Positions 10,854 through 24,960 of a DNA stretch of 64,000 nucleotides are shown here, in pieces; within the stretch, counting starts at the first letter, position 1, and each line of letters starts with the position of its first letter. The translations under genes were made by a program, and so were the position numbers. The stretch is from Polydactylus sextarius (lineage: Eukaryota > Chordata > Actinopteri > Polynemidae), in contig CM028910.1 in the NCBI GenBank assembly GCA_016801845.1, forward strand, positions 18,010,629-18,074,628. Direction: 5' to 3'. The notes below the pieces were generated by a model that saw only the letters and a list, made by a program, of their open reading frames with translations, did no database searches and had not been told where the DNA came from.

Positions 10854-11642
10854 CAGTAGGGGGCACCAGCAGACCGAAGCGATGACCATGATAAGGATTA
10901 GCTGAACCATCATCTCCACTTCGTGATCTCGTCGCCGCTGCCTCCTGTCCTGTCCACAGCACACCTTGATTAGGGTCACTACACTCACTGTGTTCAGCAA
11001 AAATGATGCCGCAAGGCATGTCAATCCAACCAGTGAGAAGAGCAGAGAGAAGCCCTTGTCATATCCCTCAGCACTGATGTTGAAAAAACACCAGGAGCCG
11101 GGGACCTGTATGTGGTAGCCCCCAAAGCCTGTTAGGGGTAACAATGCAATGCAGCCAGCGATCAACCACACCATCAGCACCATGGAGATTGTCCGGGTCT
11201 TGGACATGCTGGTGGTGAGTGCAAATGGATGATTGATGCCAATGAAACGTTCCACTGCCATGGCAGCACCCAGTAGCAGGGGACACAGTCCATAGAAGAC
11301 CATGGACATACCCATGAAGTTGCAGAAGTGGCAGTCGGGGTCTAAATCACGCCAATTAAACTGTGTAAGATGGAATGAGACCACAATGCAACCTGTAACC
11401 AGTAGTCCCATAAAGTCAGTGATCACCAAGCCACCCAGGAAGACGAGGAAGAAAGAACGTGAACGGCTTTGTGTCCGGCGGCAGGACTTGATGAGAACCA
11501 CTAAGGCGATGAGATTGGAGAGGAGACCCAGAATGGTGAAGATGGCTGAATAATTGGCTGAGGCAATAGGTGGCTTAATCCCAAATGGTGGGCTGCGGAT
11601 AGAGTAACAGAGTGGGGTGTTGTTTGCCACAGAGACATTCAT
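10854..11642 (-). CDS. tbxa2r: Thromboxane A2 receptor, main coding exon (N-terminus to TM6)
   Basis: This is the main part of a class A prostanoid GPCR: 263 codons from ATG at 11642-11640 to CTG at 10856-10854, followed by a gtgagt donor in phase 0. I chose this ATG over the in-frame one at 11672 because its context (accATGa) is stronger and it puts two N-glycosylation sequons (NVS, NNT) in a short N-terminus like the mammalian receptor. TM1 includes FTILGLLSNLIALVVL, TM2 GLVITDFMGLLVTG, TM3 GAAMAVERF (ERF in place of the usual ERY). The prostanoid ECL2 signature PGSWCF is present, and TM6 reads IASVCWCPLL. The disulphide Cys pair is in DPDCHF and GSWCF. The basic third loop (DRRQRRRDHEVEMM) suits Gq coupling. 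The exon pairs with 5098-5421, or possibly with 6671-6841. Confidence 0.95.
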
Positions 11643-14024
11643 GGTGACCAACAGTTGCAGGACCTTTGACATTTCAGCTGGTTCAGAGATGGAAAGATGA
11701 CCCCAGGTAGAGGAATTTTATTTCTGTCTTGAACCTCAAAAATAAAAAGGAAAAAAGAAAAGTAACATTTCACGAAAATCATGTTTTGCAACAGAAAATA
11801 CACAATATTTAAAAAGCACTGAAACATACCACAAAATAATTCAATGGAAAGGACAGAATAAAAACTGGCCACTGGCTAAGAGTTGTGCTGGTTAATAGTA
11901 ATTGTGTTGCACTTTAACTGTGGCAGCCTTCATGACAAAGCCTTTGTGCAGCACTGCATTTGCATGTTTACTTTTGTCAATTTTATGCTAAATAGTGCTT
12001 GTCCAACTCTTTACTTAGGCTCAGCATGATGAAAAATTGCTGGTGCTGAAAATTGGTTTCAGTTCACCCACCCATTTTCTTTACCTGCTCATTCCTATTT
12101 AGAATCATGAGAATTTAAGCTGAAGCCTAAAAAGTTCTGGGCAAAATGAATAGAAACACAAATTATAGTTTTGAATGTGTTGCTTTTCATGTTTCACTAT
12201 AATCTCTACTGGATTTTACTGGGTTGCTGTATTCACCATAGTATTTGCTGAGATCTGACAACGTGGCTGTGTGCACTAATGCAATGAAATCCGATCATAC
12301 AAAAAACAGGTGGTTGGTTACACGATCAAACAAGTTGTTACCACTAAAGCACTTTATTTGGAGGTAGCAGGATGCAAAATGTTGGCTTCATAATACAGAA
12401 AATGCGTAAGTAGCAGTAACAGCATAAAGTAATAGTTGAACCAAGAAATCGGTGCATAAACTGTAAAAAATTGTTGCAAAGAATATGTATTTTCTCTATC
12501 AAAAACAATGATTGTAAACCTGTCTTCAGATCATCTGCTCTTGATGTTTGTCTGTGTATTTTTAGAGATGCATTCCAATAAGTAAGTAATATTTTGCAAA
12601 TAGTAATATGTCAGTATCCTTTAAACATCTATACACTGAGTACAGTGAGTGCATTTTCAGGATCGTCATACGAACTATAAAAAGTTGTTGAAACAGCTTA
12701 GACACAATGTGTGTATATAGCACTCATAAAAAAAGACATGTAGACAGTGACAGCGATGGTGTGAGTGGCACAAAAACTGAAATAGACACAGAGTAGGAGT
12801 GCTGGCATATCATGACAGGAAATGCAGTCATGTGAACAGTACTGCTAAAGACAGCAAATAAATTGCTCATATAGGGCCTGCAATGGTAAGAATGTATGAG
12901 ACTGGCTTCAAGTGAAGTAAAACAAATAAGAGGAATGAAATAATGATAATTTTCTTAAAACAACATATTTGTTTCATGGTATATGAACCACTAACCACCA
13001 CTAATGAAATAAATAGACAAACAGGAAATATAAGCATTTCATGACCAAATACCATGATCTGTGCAAAAGGTATCAAATGTTGGAGAGTTGATTGTCAGAC
13101 TCAGCTTCATTGATCATGATGTTGTATAACACTGTTCTACCAGTATGTGTCACCATGGCAAATGGCAGTGATCATTTCAGTGAACTGTTGGCTCTACTTC
13201 CTGTAGACTTCCTGAGTCTCTATCAGCAAAAATTGTACATTGGATGTATAAATCAACTCATCCAGGAAGGAGAATGAGGGTATAATGTAATAAAAACGTA
13301 TATTTTTGGTAATACAGGTTTAATAATGGAGGAAAATTAATAAGTCAAAAACAAACAAAACAAATAAGGATAGTACACGTAATTCATTTTTGGTGCCAAG
13401 AGAAATAGGAAATAACAGGATCTTATTTCCTGTCTAAGATAAGTCCGTATGTAGATCAATATGGAGACATCATGTAGTAAAAATGTCTATGTGGAATTTC
13501 CCTGCAAATGTTTGTCACTTATTTAGGATTTCTCCGTAATTTATTGTTCAGCTTTCATACAATAAACACACTAGAAATCCCAACATGTTCTAGCAGTGAC
13601 ATCTGAAATTTTGAAAAAAAAATGTGTCAAATTTAATTAACTAAGTATCAGTTTGGAAACATGAGAGGACATGTTCCATTAAAAGCTTACTATACTATGG
13701 GCAAGGTCTTGTAGCCCTTAGAGAATTCCAGGATGGGTTATGATGCTCAGCACCAGCTTTTGTGTGACCTTGACAACCTTTTGAAAATGCCATTATTCAA
13801 AAGTGGCCATTAGCTTCTGCATTTGATACATCATTTTCAAAAAATTGCATTCATTATGGTAGGCAAATGGATTCCTATTGAAACTACAGGAAACCATCTA
13901 AACCTATTTGTGACATGAGTGGCTTGGAAAATGCTCGGTGTGTGCAAAACAACATTGTTTAAGTAGCCCTGAACCGAACGTAGAGTCTGTGAGTCACTAA
14001 AACATTTGAATCAGAGAGAATCAG

Positions 14025-14085
14025 AATTTGTTTATTGTCATTGTACAAGTACAACGAAATTTGAAATTTGTTTCCCACATATCTA
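14025..14085 (-). mobile_element. Non-LTR retrotransposon 3'-end relic
   Basis: The plus-strand phrase around tttattgtcattgtacaagt, followed by acaacgaaat, is the reverse complement of the conserved 3' tail found on many fish LINE copies (ending ...acaatgacaataaa). Only about 60 bases are recognisable, and no reverse-transcriptase sequence is present. The family cannot be stated. Confidence 0.45.
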
Positions 14086-15612
14086 ATAGATTGACTTCTA
14101 TCAAGCAATACCTTATCAAAGGGGGTTTGCAGTGCAGAACATAGATTACCTAATGTACTTGTGGTTATTTGAAATGGAAACAGTTTGAAAACTCAGGGTT
14201 AGTTTGCTGTACATTTATCAGTATTGTCTGTAAGAATATTTGCATTTGTGAACCTTCTAATCAAATGTCTGCATACTGGTAATTTATTTCTGAAACTCAA
14301 ATCTCAGAAGTTTCAGTTTCTGTCTGCCTAAGGTGTTAAGCTGTGGTTTATTCACATGTGCTATGCATGAGGGTTGAGTCTAAAACTGTGAGTTTTGCCA
14401 CATTTAATCAGCACTGAGCTGAACTTTTTGTCACCGGTAAAAAATATCACGTAGAAAGGAAGTGTCACAGACACTGAAACCTGATTTCTTACTAGGGACA
14501 AAATGACTAATACTCAAGATGAGATTAACTATTCATTAAAACAACACCTATGCAGATGCAGATATATAGCAACACAATAAAATGAAAACTCAAATAAAAC
14601 TGTAAAATTTCTAATTCATAAAATGCAAATTGTTGTGGGAGTCCTTATAAAGCAGATTTTAAAAAAAACCTTTCTCCCTGAAGCAATCTTCAAAAACTCA
14701 TGCACAATTTGTTAACAACTTTTTTTTTTAACTTCAGTAATAAAACTGTGTCTTACCACCACAGAAGTCCAACAAAGTTGATTCTCAGTTGGAAGGTTTC
14801 CACTTTTTTATCCAAACCATTTCTATGCAACGACAAGACAAAAAAAAAAAAAATAATCACAGTAAGAGGTGGGGAACATCACACTATGTTCTATTATGAC
14901 GGAAATTAGGTCCTTCAACAGACTGTTAGTGAGGAAAGCCCATCATCTCCACTCCCTTCCCCCGGTTGTGTCCTATTGTACAACTACTCAGATACTCATC
15001 TCTTGCCTTCTAGTCGTGCATGCCTTCAGTTCAGTTCGTCCCTCCCCGGATGTCAAGGGGGAAGGGCTCTGCTGGAGAATACCACACAATTCTTCAGGAG
15101 TGTGAGCAAGCAACAGAGAAAAGTAATTATGCATCAAAGTGATAGTAAAAGTAAGTGCTGTTGCACTAGAGGAATGTGCAATTTATCTAATTCTTGTTCA
15201 TTTTGTACGTGTGTTAATTTATGTGACTGGGAGGTTGATGCTACAAAAACCTATTAATATTGTGCCTGCTAGTAAAAGCTGAAGAAAGTGGTCAAAATAA
15301 GATTTGGAAATAGCCCAAAGCCATTTGCTTACATTGAGAATGTTACAAATTCTGTATGGCAGTAATGGTTCTGGGGCAAATTAATGTTGCAAGACTTTTG
15401 TTGACTAGAGACTTTAGCAAATGGAGTAATCAAACTCATTTAAGATAAATAACTAGTTTTGAGACCACACTCACATGTGGAAAAAGCTGCACATGCCATT
15501 GGCAAAATTGTTTAATTTTGGTTTTATACAGAATCCAATGTCAGCTAAACAGGTTACATAACTAAATAACTTCAGAAAGACATGCAGACGTGGATCATAG
15601 TTGCAGAATACT

Positions 15613-15631
15613 GTCTCTCTCTCTCTCTCTG

Positions 15632-15664
<33 letters not shown>

Positions 15665-15690
15665 TAGAGGGAGAGAGAGAGAGAGAGAGG
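15613..15690. repeat. Compound (TC)n(CA)n(GA)n microsatellite
   Basis: A TC/CT run (15613-15640) is followed by a CA run (15641-15664) and, after a short break, a GA run (15667-15690). It lies in intergenic DNA. Confidence 0.88.
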
Positions 15691-18600
15691 GCAAGGGGAT
15701 GTGGAGACAGGAAAAGAACAGGGAAACTGGAGCCATTACAGATAGCATACTCCATCACTGTCATCATTGTTTACATTGTGCTGTTTGAGGACTCTCTCAT
15801 GTTGTCCCAATTGGATAATACTAAGATTATAATTATGATTTTATGATCAGCGTTGTTCCAGTGCCAGCCTCTTATCAGTTAGAAATGCCGAGGTTACTGA
15901 GGCTTCACAGGCTTCAGCTGTTTAGACTGAGCTGAAGATACTGATGATGACAGTCAGTTCATTGCCGTATGCCATTAAATCTTCAACAATGCAGAATAAA
16001 AACTCTGTCTCTTTATGCCATCATCCCCAGAGCAGTTTTCCAAATTCAGTGACACAGTGACTCTCTTAGTTGCACTGTAATTTTAACTGTATCTTGACTA
16101 ACTGTCCTCTCTTGTGTTTAAGATTCTCAGAAACCACTTCTCTGGAGAGACTTCATATATCCTCACCATCTTTGAACCAACCAGCCTCTTCACTCATCAC
16201 TTACTAACCCTAACCCTATCACCATCCCAACTGTAGCCATTCTACTTTGTTCCAAATTAACCTGCTCTCTTCAACACCCTTTTGTCTGTGTGTTCATTTA
16301 CTATTCATCACTGTCAGTCAGACATAATTGTAATCTTCCTGCTCACTGAGCAACCTTACTCCTTGATTGGGCATCATTTTGCCAGCTTGAAGCCAGATGC
16401 CTGTAATTTTTCGAGTGCTTTCTGATACAGAATTGTCTTTGATAGTTCAAGCTGCAAAAGAGGTGCTGTTGAAGTAGACTTGGGTGTTTTCTGTCACTTG
16501 CAGACATTGAGATGCATCAAACCTTCTGTTAAAAGCACAACTTCCTTTATCCAGGGCTCTGCAGTACAACTTGATTTCTTTCAGCAGTCATGCTAGAAAT
16601 GAAATTCACATTCTGCTAAATTGTTTTCTCACTTACATGGCAGGGTTATATTCAGAGACAACTTTTTTTTTTTTTTTAACCAATTAAATCAGCAGTGAGT
16701 GGAAAAGCAGGTAACTGTCGTGCCAGAGACTGTAATTCTCTCACAAGCATCATGAATGCCTTTTGAAAAAAACTTAAATCGTTCATTTTCATTTTCACTT
16801 AATCAGTCATTGCTGTAGACAATGTACAAGCTGAACACTTAGATTTAATGATACATGACAGAAAGTTTCCCTTTTATGAGGTTTTTGCCTGTACAACCCA
16901 GTGTACAATATTTTAATTAATTCTGTAACTTCAATTTTTGTTGTCATGCATTTGCTTTATTTCAAGACACCTCACCTGCACAAATTATACACTACATTTA
17001 AAGTACTGGTAAATAAATAAATAGATAAATTCGACCAAAAACTGTTCAAGAGGAAGCCTAACACAATGGATGGTTTTACTTTTCCAAGTTACAACATAGA
17101 TTTAGAGCAGTGTGGATGGTCTCTTCCAACAAGTGAAGAACTGATGTTCTCACATCTATACCCCATGTGGTAGATGAAAGGGCTCCAGATAAGAAATGAA
17201 ATACAGCATGTCTGAATAATGCCAATTTGTCACAGTTAAACAGTCCTTTGGGCTTAATAGACTTGGAACTTAACTGAAGGCTTTTAAGACTAAACAGATC
17301 CAGAGTCCAGAGTAATACTAAGATTAGAGAGCAGCTGGCAGGTTTGCCCTCACTGTCATATAGTATATAAACAGATCTAATGGACCTGGTACCATTTCTG
17401 GATTGTACGCCTGACTATGTGATGTAGTGTTTTGTCATTTCATATTGATTTCTATGACCTCAAGATTTCACTAAATCTAACTAATGTGTTCTTTGTATTT
17501 TTATTTTCTTTCACCACTAAGCTGGCATCTCACACAGCAAAACTGTAGTGTTTTCTCTCCTACTATGACGAAAAAAAAAAAACCCTGCTTAAACATAAAC
17601 AGAGTTTTATGTAATGTATGTATGTTATATAGAAAACACAATCAAGTAAAGAAACACTCAGAGAGTTTTACTGAACTAAAAATGAATGTGCCATTTGTTG
17701 CCATGGTTTGTGAAATGTAAAGTCTGAGGTCAGCTGTCCATGGTGTTTATGGTGTCAGAAAATAAGCTGCAATCTACATTTTTCCCCATCAATGCCAAGC
17801 AACATTGTGTTTATAGTGGCCTTGCTGCTCTCCCCCATTGAATGACATGTCCAGCTGCTGGGAAACAAACAGAAAAGTTCTGCTAAGTTGAACTCCAGTC
17901 TGGTTCATTTGGTAGCTAATTGCATCAAGGGTCAGCCGCTGATTTTCTAGCATTGCCTCTAGTTCTGCAAATCAGAGCTATTTTGCAAAACAAAACATTG
18001 TTTCTGAAGTGTACAACGGCAAATTTAAAGTCTGTTAAAAGAACAGTGAGTTAAAAGAGCAGTGCTCTCTTCACTGTTTAAGTTGCCACACAAGACCCAT
18101 AAAAAGTTACAAAATTTAAACCTCCTCACGCTTTAATTAAACCAAACTTTTACCAAACAAGCTGTCCTTGTGTATTTCTGGCTGGGCAGCGCACGCAAAG
18201 CTTATATAGGCTGTGTTCAATCAAGCATTCATTCAGCTGATCACAGTCAGCTGTGGATTAGCGTTGGTCACGCGGACCTATCACAGGATACATCAAAGAA
18301 TATATATATATAACAATTGCAAGGTCTATCAAAACTCAGAGAGAACACAAGGTTCCAAACTAGAGAGGAAACCTTGACAAAATGGAGGCCTATTGTTCTC
18401 ATTTAACTTTATGACCTATTGTGTCAAATTTAATCTTAAAGCACTTGAGTAACTACTCTGCTTTAATGTCTATTTAAACACAATGTCCAGCTGACCACAA
18501 GCTCCCATAGATTTTTCTGTACTGTTTCCAGACGCAAATTATAACTCATTGACTGACAGAAGATATTTTCTGAAATGCAATAACATCCCGCCACAGACAA

Positions 18601-21600
18601 CAAACTTTCCACTCGTGATTCCAAAATTTTTTATTGAGGTCTCAGTTTGGGTCAGAAACAACTCAAACAAACTCGCTGAACAAAACCTCTGTAAATATAA
18701 CAATGAAACAAATAGCATGAATCTCACCAAGTGTTACGCCTTCCTGATGGTGCGACATGCTGAGTGAAATGTAGTCTTAGTGGTAGCGTGTCTACAAATG
18801 ATGAAGTTGTCATATCACTGGAGAGAAAAATATATGAACTTTTTTTTTTTTTTTTTTACAAACCCTGTGTACTAAGTGGCAAGTCTCCCCTGCTAGGCTG
18901 TGGAGAGATTTAGGAGTATTCAATGGTGAAAGTAAACAAATACTTTCTGTGTAGAAATTGAATGTAGATGGTCTGCTTTTCATTTATCACCTATTATTAT
19001 CATCAATATTTCTTCACTGTGCAACTTTTTCTTTTTCTTTTCTTCATTTGCATTAACATTGTATATCTAAAAACATAATCTCAATTTTGCAATTATCACA
19101 TCTGTTTCTGTTTCCATCTTGTTCCCTCTTTGCACCTCAACTGAGGACATTTCAACAATACAATTAAACTGTACATATCCATCTTTATCATTCTCGACAC
19201 AAGTATATCTTTAGAACCTCACTCTCTAGTCCACAAAAACATTCTGTACACGTGGAAAATAAAGTGAAAACAGATACATCTGGAAAATAGAGAGACCCAT
19301 CAGAGACACCTACATGAGCTTACTGTCTTCTCCTTTGTACCTCATTACTCTCTCTTTGGTGTTTTAAACTGAACATTGGAATTGTTGTTGAACTACAGAC
19401 CAGCCTGAAACTCCTATTCACATCACAATGTACTTTTCTCACATTAGTCCCTATCGGTCTGTTTGCAGTAAAAATTAGTTGCTCTGTTCCCATCGTTCTC
19501 TTTGTAGCTTACCTACGCACACCCTCAGTATAAGCTCAGTATATCCTAATAAATTATATTACACTCCACTGCAGCTAACACCTTAAAACGATTTGTAGTG
19601 ATTTTCTCAACATTATGCAGAAGCCAGACCATAGTAGGACAACTGGCACCCAAACTCATATCTCCCACACAAACACACATTGTCTTCTGTTCTCTTGTGA
19701 CTATTATGCTACTTTCTCCCTCCATCTTTCCGTCTCACACAAAATCGTACCCACATGCATACACCCACTCACATTCACATTTGTATTAATTTTGCATGAC
19801 AACACAAAACACACATGCACTTGGACTAAGTTGAAAAGAAAACCTGACTGATTGTAACCTGACCAGTCACCAACACACACACACAAAAAAATCTCTTTTT
19901 GCACAGTAAAACAACAGTAAAACCAGTCTTTACATATATGATAGAGTAATGCTCCTATAGGAATATATTTCAGCTTTTCAAAACTCTTAACACTTTAAAA
20001 CGAACTAGTCAAAGGCTTCAATTTTTCTACTAACTATATACTTAGACAGAAGTTCTGTCCCACAATCACAAGTGTCATCCAACAGGAAATGCAAGTATAC
20101 AGGCTTTAATCAAGCCAACACAGTCTCACTTTCTCTTTTTTTAAATAACCACATATTCTCCATGGCCCCTACAGATATGGATTCATGTCAACATCCATTC
20201 ACAATATACACAATGAACCCTGATGACTATTTCCACGTGTTTTGTTTGCTTGAACTGTTCACCTATTTTTTTTTTTAACATTGTTAACTATTTTCAAATG
20301 AAAAGTACTAAAACCACAAATCTGCTGCCATGCACCATGAGCCCATAGATACATGAAATACCCATGCACCTATACATCAAATACACATATGCATGTTCTT
20401 GTGTAATAAATGACACACTAATTTAGCACAATATTAAACACCATTTTTGCTTTCCTTTCTTTTTTTCCCTATCTTTATTTAAGTCTTTAACTTAATCTAT
20501 ATGCATATATTCAGCCAATATATGCAATGGGCAAGTGCATCAACAAATAGCTGCTGTTAAACTACTAAGTTATGTAAGTTAATATATATGTCTGTATCTT
20601 TAAAAAGCAACAGTTACGAGTACTCCACTGAAGCTGCTCAGCTGCAAAACAGGAACATTTTTCATCTGTTGTAAAAACAAAACTATTCCCAGTCACAAAT
20701 AAGTGCAAAGCAAGGGAGCAGAGGAGAGTGATTTATGCTCTGTTATCTTTAGGTAAACTTAACACAATAAACACATGTACAAATGTTTGTAAAAAAAATA
20801 AAAAATCACAAACATAGCACATTTAATCTAGTATCCACTTTGTGTGGATGACATACATCCATCGACAAACACCAGCCCCAAGCGTGTAATTCGGTTTGTA
20901 CCCTAATGAGCTGTAAAAGTGTAGCACAAATGATACAGAGCGCCACAGCTTCTTGAGAAAACAACAGAGTGAACTTTTCCTGAACTCAGCCAGAGGGTCA
21001 TACCTGTGGCAAACGTTTCCATGGATGCCGTGCAGAAACGACAAATATGTTTTGATCCGTATTTGAAAAAAAAAAAAAAAGGAATAAAATTTGGTGACGA
21101 CCTCAGCAATACTTTCCTTGGGAAATGACTGAAAGAGCTAAATATGATTTCTTTTGGTCTCCTCGTAGACGTGAGCGCACCTTGAAAAATAGCTGAAAAA
21201 GACGACGGTCTCCTCTCACTTAATTCCCATACTGTCTGTGGAGGCATGTTGGAACAGAGGTGTAGGAGCCAATTACTCCAGGAGAAAAAGCATGAGTCAT
21301 ATGGCAAGTGCATGATGATGAGGCGCTGTCCCAGTCAACTGGGAAAGGTTTTTTTTTTTCAGTAAAATTAGCATCCCTGGATATGTTACATTTGACGGAG
21401 TTGTCATTTTGTTAATGCCTAGAACAAGACTGACACATTGATAGGTCACATGGCTGTTGATGGCACGGACTAGTTGTTTGTTGGAATCAGGTCAAATGAA
21501 AGTACAGCCACAATAACTGCACTGCATTTGAAAAAACAAACAAACAAAAACATTCAGAATCAACCAATCAAGCCAAACATGTGCTCCTCAACTTTCCTTA

Positions 21601-24600
21601 ATTTAACCTCAACTTTTGTTCTCCTAAACTGGACTTAACATACTCATGTCATTTTAAAATAACTTTGCTGGGCCACTGGAGAGCTGCTCATTATCTTCTC
21701 CCTTGTCTCTAAAATAATCCCACACTCTCAGTCCAACAGTAACACTAATGTTGCTATGCTGCTACAGTTAGCAGTAAATGTGCCACCGAAATATACATAA
21801 CCATTTTAACAAGAGAGGTTGTGTGCTTTTCGTTCAGGAGATCTCATACATAAAACTCTTAATTCTAGTAAGACGAATGCCTACAAATAAGGCCATAAAG
21901 CTAAGAGGCTGTAAAAAAATTAAATGTGATTGATAAAGAAAGATAAATGATAAAGATGCAACCCAAACTGTCCATTGTAAAAACCCATTACCATTAACAG
22001 ATGGATAAATGTGCTCATCTTTGTTTTTACTTTCAAATAAACTGGTAGTTATTGTAATCTTGTAAAACTTTTAGTTTGTTACCCTGTTAGACCAAATACT
22101 ACATACTAAGAGCTCAACAATTACTTTGGTGATTACGATGTTTTCATAACTAAGGGCTAATGATCTGAGCTATGAAAATAATCCCAAACTGTAATAAACC
22201 ATAGTTTTCTTAATACAGCCATATGCTATATGAATGCTCCCTAATTTATTTCCCATTCTTCAAGATGAAGTGTCGAATAATATCGCATGTAGACTGATTT
22301 TGCCCCTCAGGCCCAGAGAAATGACATAAAGGACACAGGCAGAGAGGCTGCCATTGGATGCAGCGGTTAGTTTTCGTGGCTCATACTTGTGGCTTCAGAC
22401 TAACAGTGCATTAATCATATTTCAGTGTGTGAACCCACCAGGTTGAACATGTTGAGCCCTGTCATTCGCTTCACTTGTAGAATCAAAATTCATTATCATC
22501 ATTTTGAAGCCTAAACTGTATTTCTCAGCACCTCACTGTGCTGGAATGTGATTTAATTGCATTCAAATGGACATGTTTACAGGGAGCCTTTAATGGTTCC
22601 ACTGCAGATGGTTTCATGTGTCCTCAATCATTACTGTAAAATTCACTTGAGAGCATCAGAGTGCAGATAGCACTGTAGGGTTTTATTCTCTGCCATCATT
22701 CATGTGGTCTGTTTCCCATTACAGAACCATTACCCCCATAATACTAAGCCTATTTTGTGATGAACTGAGTGCTTTAGCTGACATTTGAGACCAAAGTACA
22801 AATGAGTTTTTAGAAACAACCATTTGGAGGAACGGGTTTCCGGATATACAAGGCAAATTTTAGAGACTCTTAAGTTTGTAGGAGATGAATGACCACTTCT
22901 ATTTAGATCCAACCAAATAATTATCTAGCAGTAACTATTTTACCAGAGATATTGCTTGTGGATGTATGGACACATGTAGACACACTTGACAAGAGAGATG
23001 TTGCTTAATTTTAGCCACCAAGCCAAAATTAAAACCTGCTAGATTAAACACCTTGCCTAAGAATGCTTTGAAGAGCAGACATTACAAATTAAATGACTGA
23101 ATAAAAATAACTATGATAAATTCTATTTTATATTTATTTATTTATTTTCTTTTTACAAAAACTGAAAAATAAGCCACTTTTTCAAGTTTACAAGTTCCAG
23201 TGGAGCATCTCAAGGACAAGGCCACTAGCATGGAAAAGTGTCAAAAAAAAAAAAAGAAAAAAAAGAAAAAAAAGAATGGAGTTGGATGGTAACAGTGTAG
23301 AGGGAGAGAGAGGGGTAGAAATAGTGGAGAGGGGTATGAAAAAGAGAGTTGGACTGAGAGGGAAAATGAGAGAGAATCCCTACTCCCCACTGCAACAGGG
23401 GCCTATTTTAATAGCAGCAATCAGTCAGTGGTAGAGCCCTGGTTGGACACAAAGAGACAGAGAGGATGGTGGGAACACAAGACAGATTATAGGAAATAAC
23501 AGTGCAAGGGCATAAACACAGGAGTCGTGTCACAGTGCAGTTTTAAAATGCTGCCGTTTACTGCTGGCAGATGCTAGAACAGGCAGCCCCCAGCAGGAAT
23601 AAAAAATGCAGGAAATTTCAGCACAAAAGGTAACTGCGATACTCAAGTTGTATAAGTATCTGGATGTGGCGGGAGGTTTAATGTGTTGCGGTCAAACCCA
23701 CAGGCCAAGTATTTACATCCATCAGCATAATACGTCTAAATGCGCAGATGCCATATCGTGATGTATTAAAAATGAAATGCATTTGTCACAAATAAAAAGC
23801 ATCACAAAGCATATCTCATAAGGGTCTAATTAGCATAGAGAAAGCAAATGTCTCTGGAGAAGATGATGCATTTCAATACATCATCTATGTTAATCTCTTA
23901 GTTAATTGAATGCATATTACTCTTCGATGTGGTTTATCAGCATGTTGAAATACTAAATAATATCCTGCAGATGGCAGCAAAGGCATTTGAGAAAACTACA
24001 CACAGTCTGTTTTCTTTAGGGGAAAAAGCTGTAGTCAGTCAAAATACACTTTAGAGAGGATAGATTTAAAGTACAATAATACTTGTAAAACCAGTTTTAC
24101 TAGCTCTACTCTTAATGCTTTTGAATGGTTAAAGCGGGTATAATCTATATGTCTATTTATCCATCGATCTAACTTTAGTATTTTCTTGCCTTTGTTCATC
24201 AACGTCATACCAGTGTTCCATCACCCTGAGCTTGAGTCACAGCAGTGACATTCAGTGATAATGATTTGACAGGTAGATGGAGTAGATCCATCACTTGCAC
24301 TTGGAAAATACCCTGAGGAAAGAAGAGATCTTGCTGTCTCTACATTTTATTTATGGATAATAGCTCCTCGGCTGCTCATTTACATCATCAAGATCTCGAG
24401 GCAGAGCAGCTTTCTCCTCAGTGAATCAGTGTAGGCATGTGGCATGGTACCCCTCTGACACCTTTACTATTCTGGCTGGAGTTCAAATGTCAGTAAATCT
24501 CTTATCATAAAAGATGGTCATAAACACCTAATGGTCTGTCATGAATATTTTAGAGCCCTGAATATCATACAGAAATGACCTCTGGAAAACCACAACCTTA

Positions 24601-24639
24601 ACAAGGCACATCTCAGACAGATAACCTCCACAGCTGGTG

Positions 24640-24960
24640 CAACCCGAGGCCCGTTTTTCTGCTTCTTTTGGCTTTTTTGTGGCATGATTGGATTGATTTG
24701 TCATTTGCAACAGAAAGAGCTTGGCCACAGGGCTGCGGATAATCCAATTTATCGCTTTGTCATTTATTACAAATTTCTGTGGCTTTTGGGTCCACTGTCA
24801 CATCGATTCGTTGATTGCTTGCTTAGCTGGGTCCTAATGAGCTGCTGTCTGAATCACTGCATAATCACCGCCCTAATTCACTTCCTCGCCTATCCTCGCA
24901 CTCGGTCTGTTGGCTCGCCATTATTAGAAAAGAATGGATTGAAACACAGCTCTTTGAGCA
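24640..24960. promoter_or_regulatory. Candidate conserved non-coding element
   Basis: This block has no credible ORF but an unusually complex, non-repetitive composition with several homeodomain-type TAAT cores (cctaatgagctgctg, cctaattcac) and phrases such as catttattacaaatttctgt. Fish conserved non-coding elements near neuronal genes often look like this. It is an inference from texture only; no comparison was possible. Confidence 0.22.
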
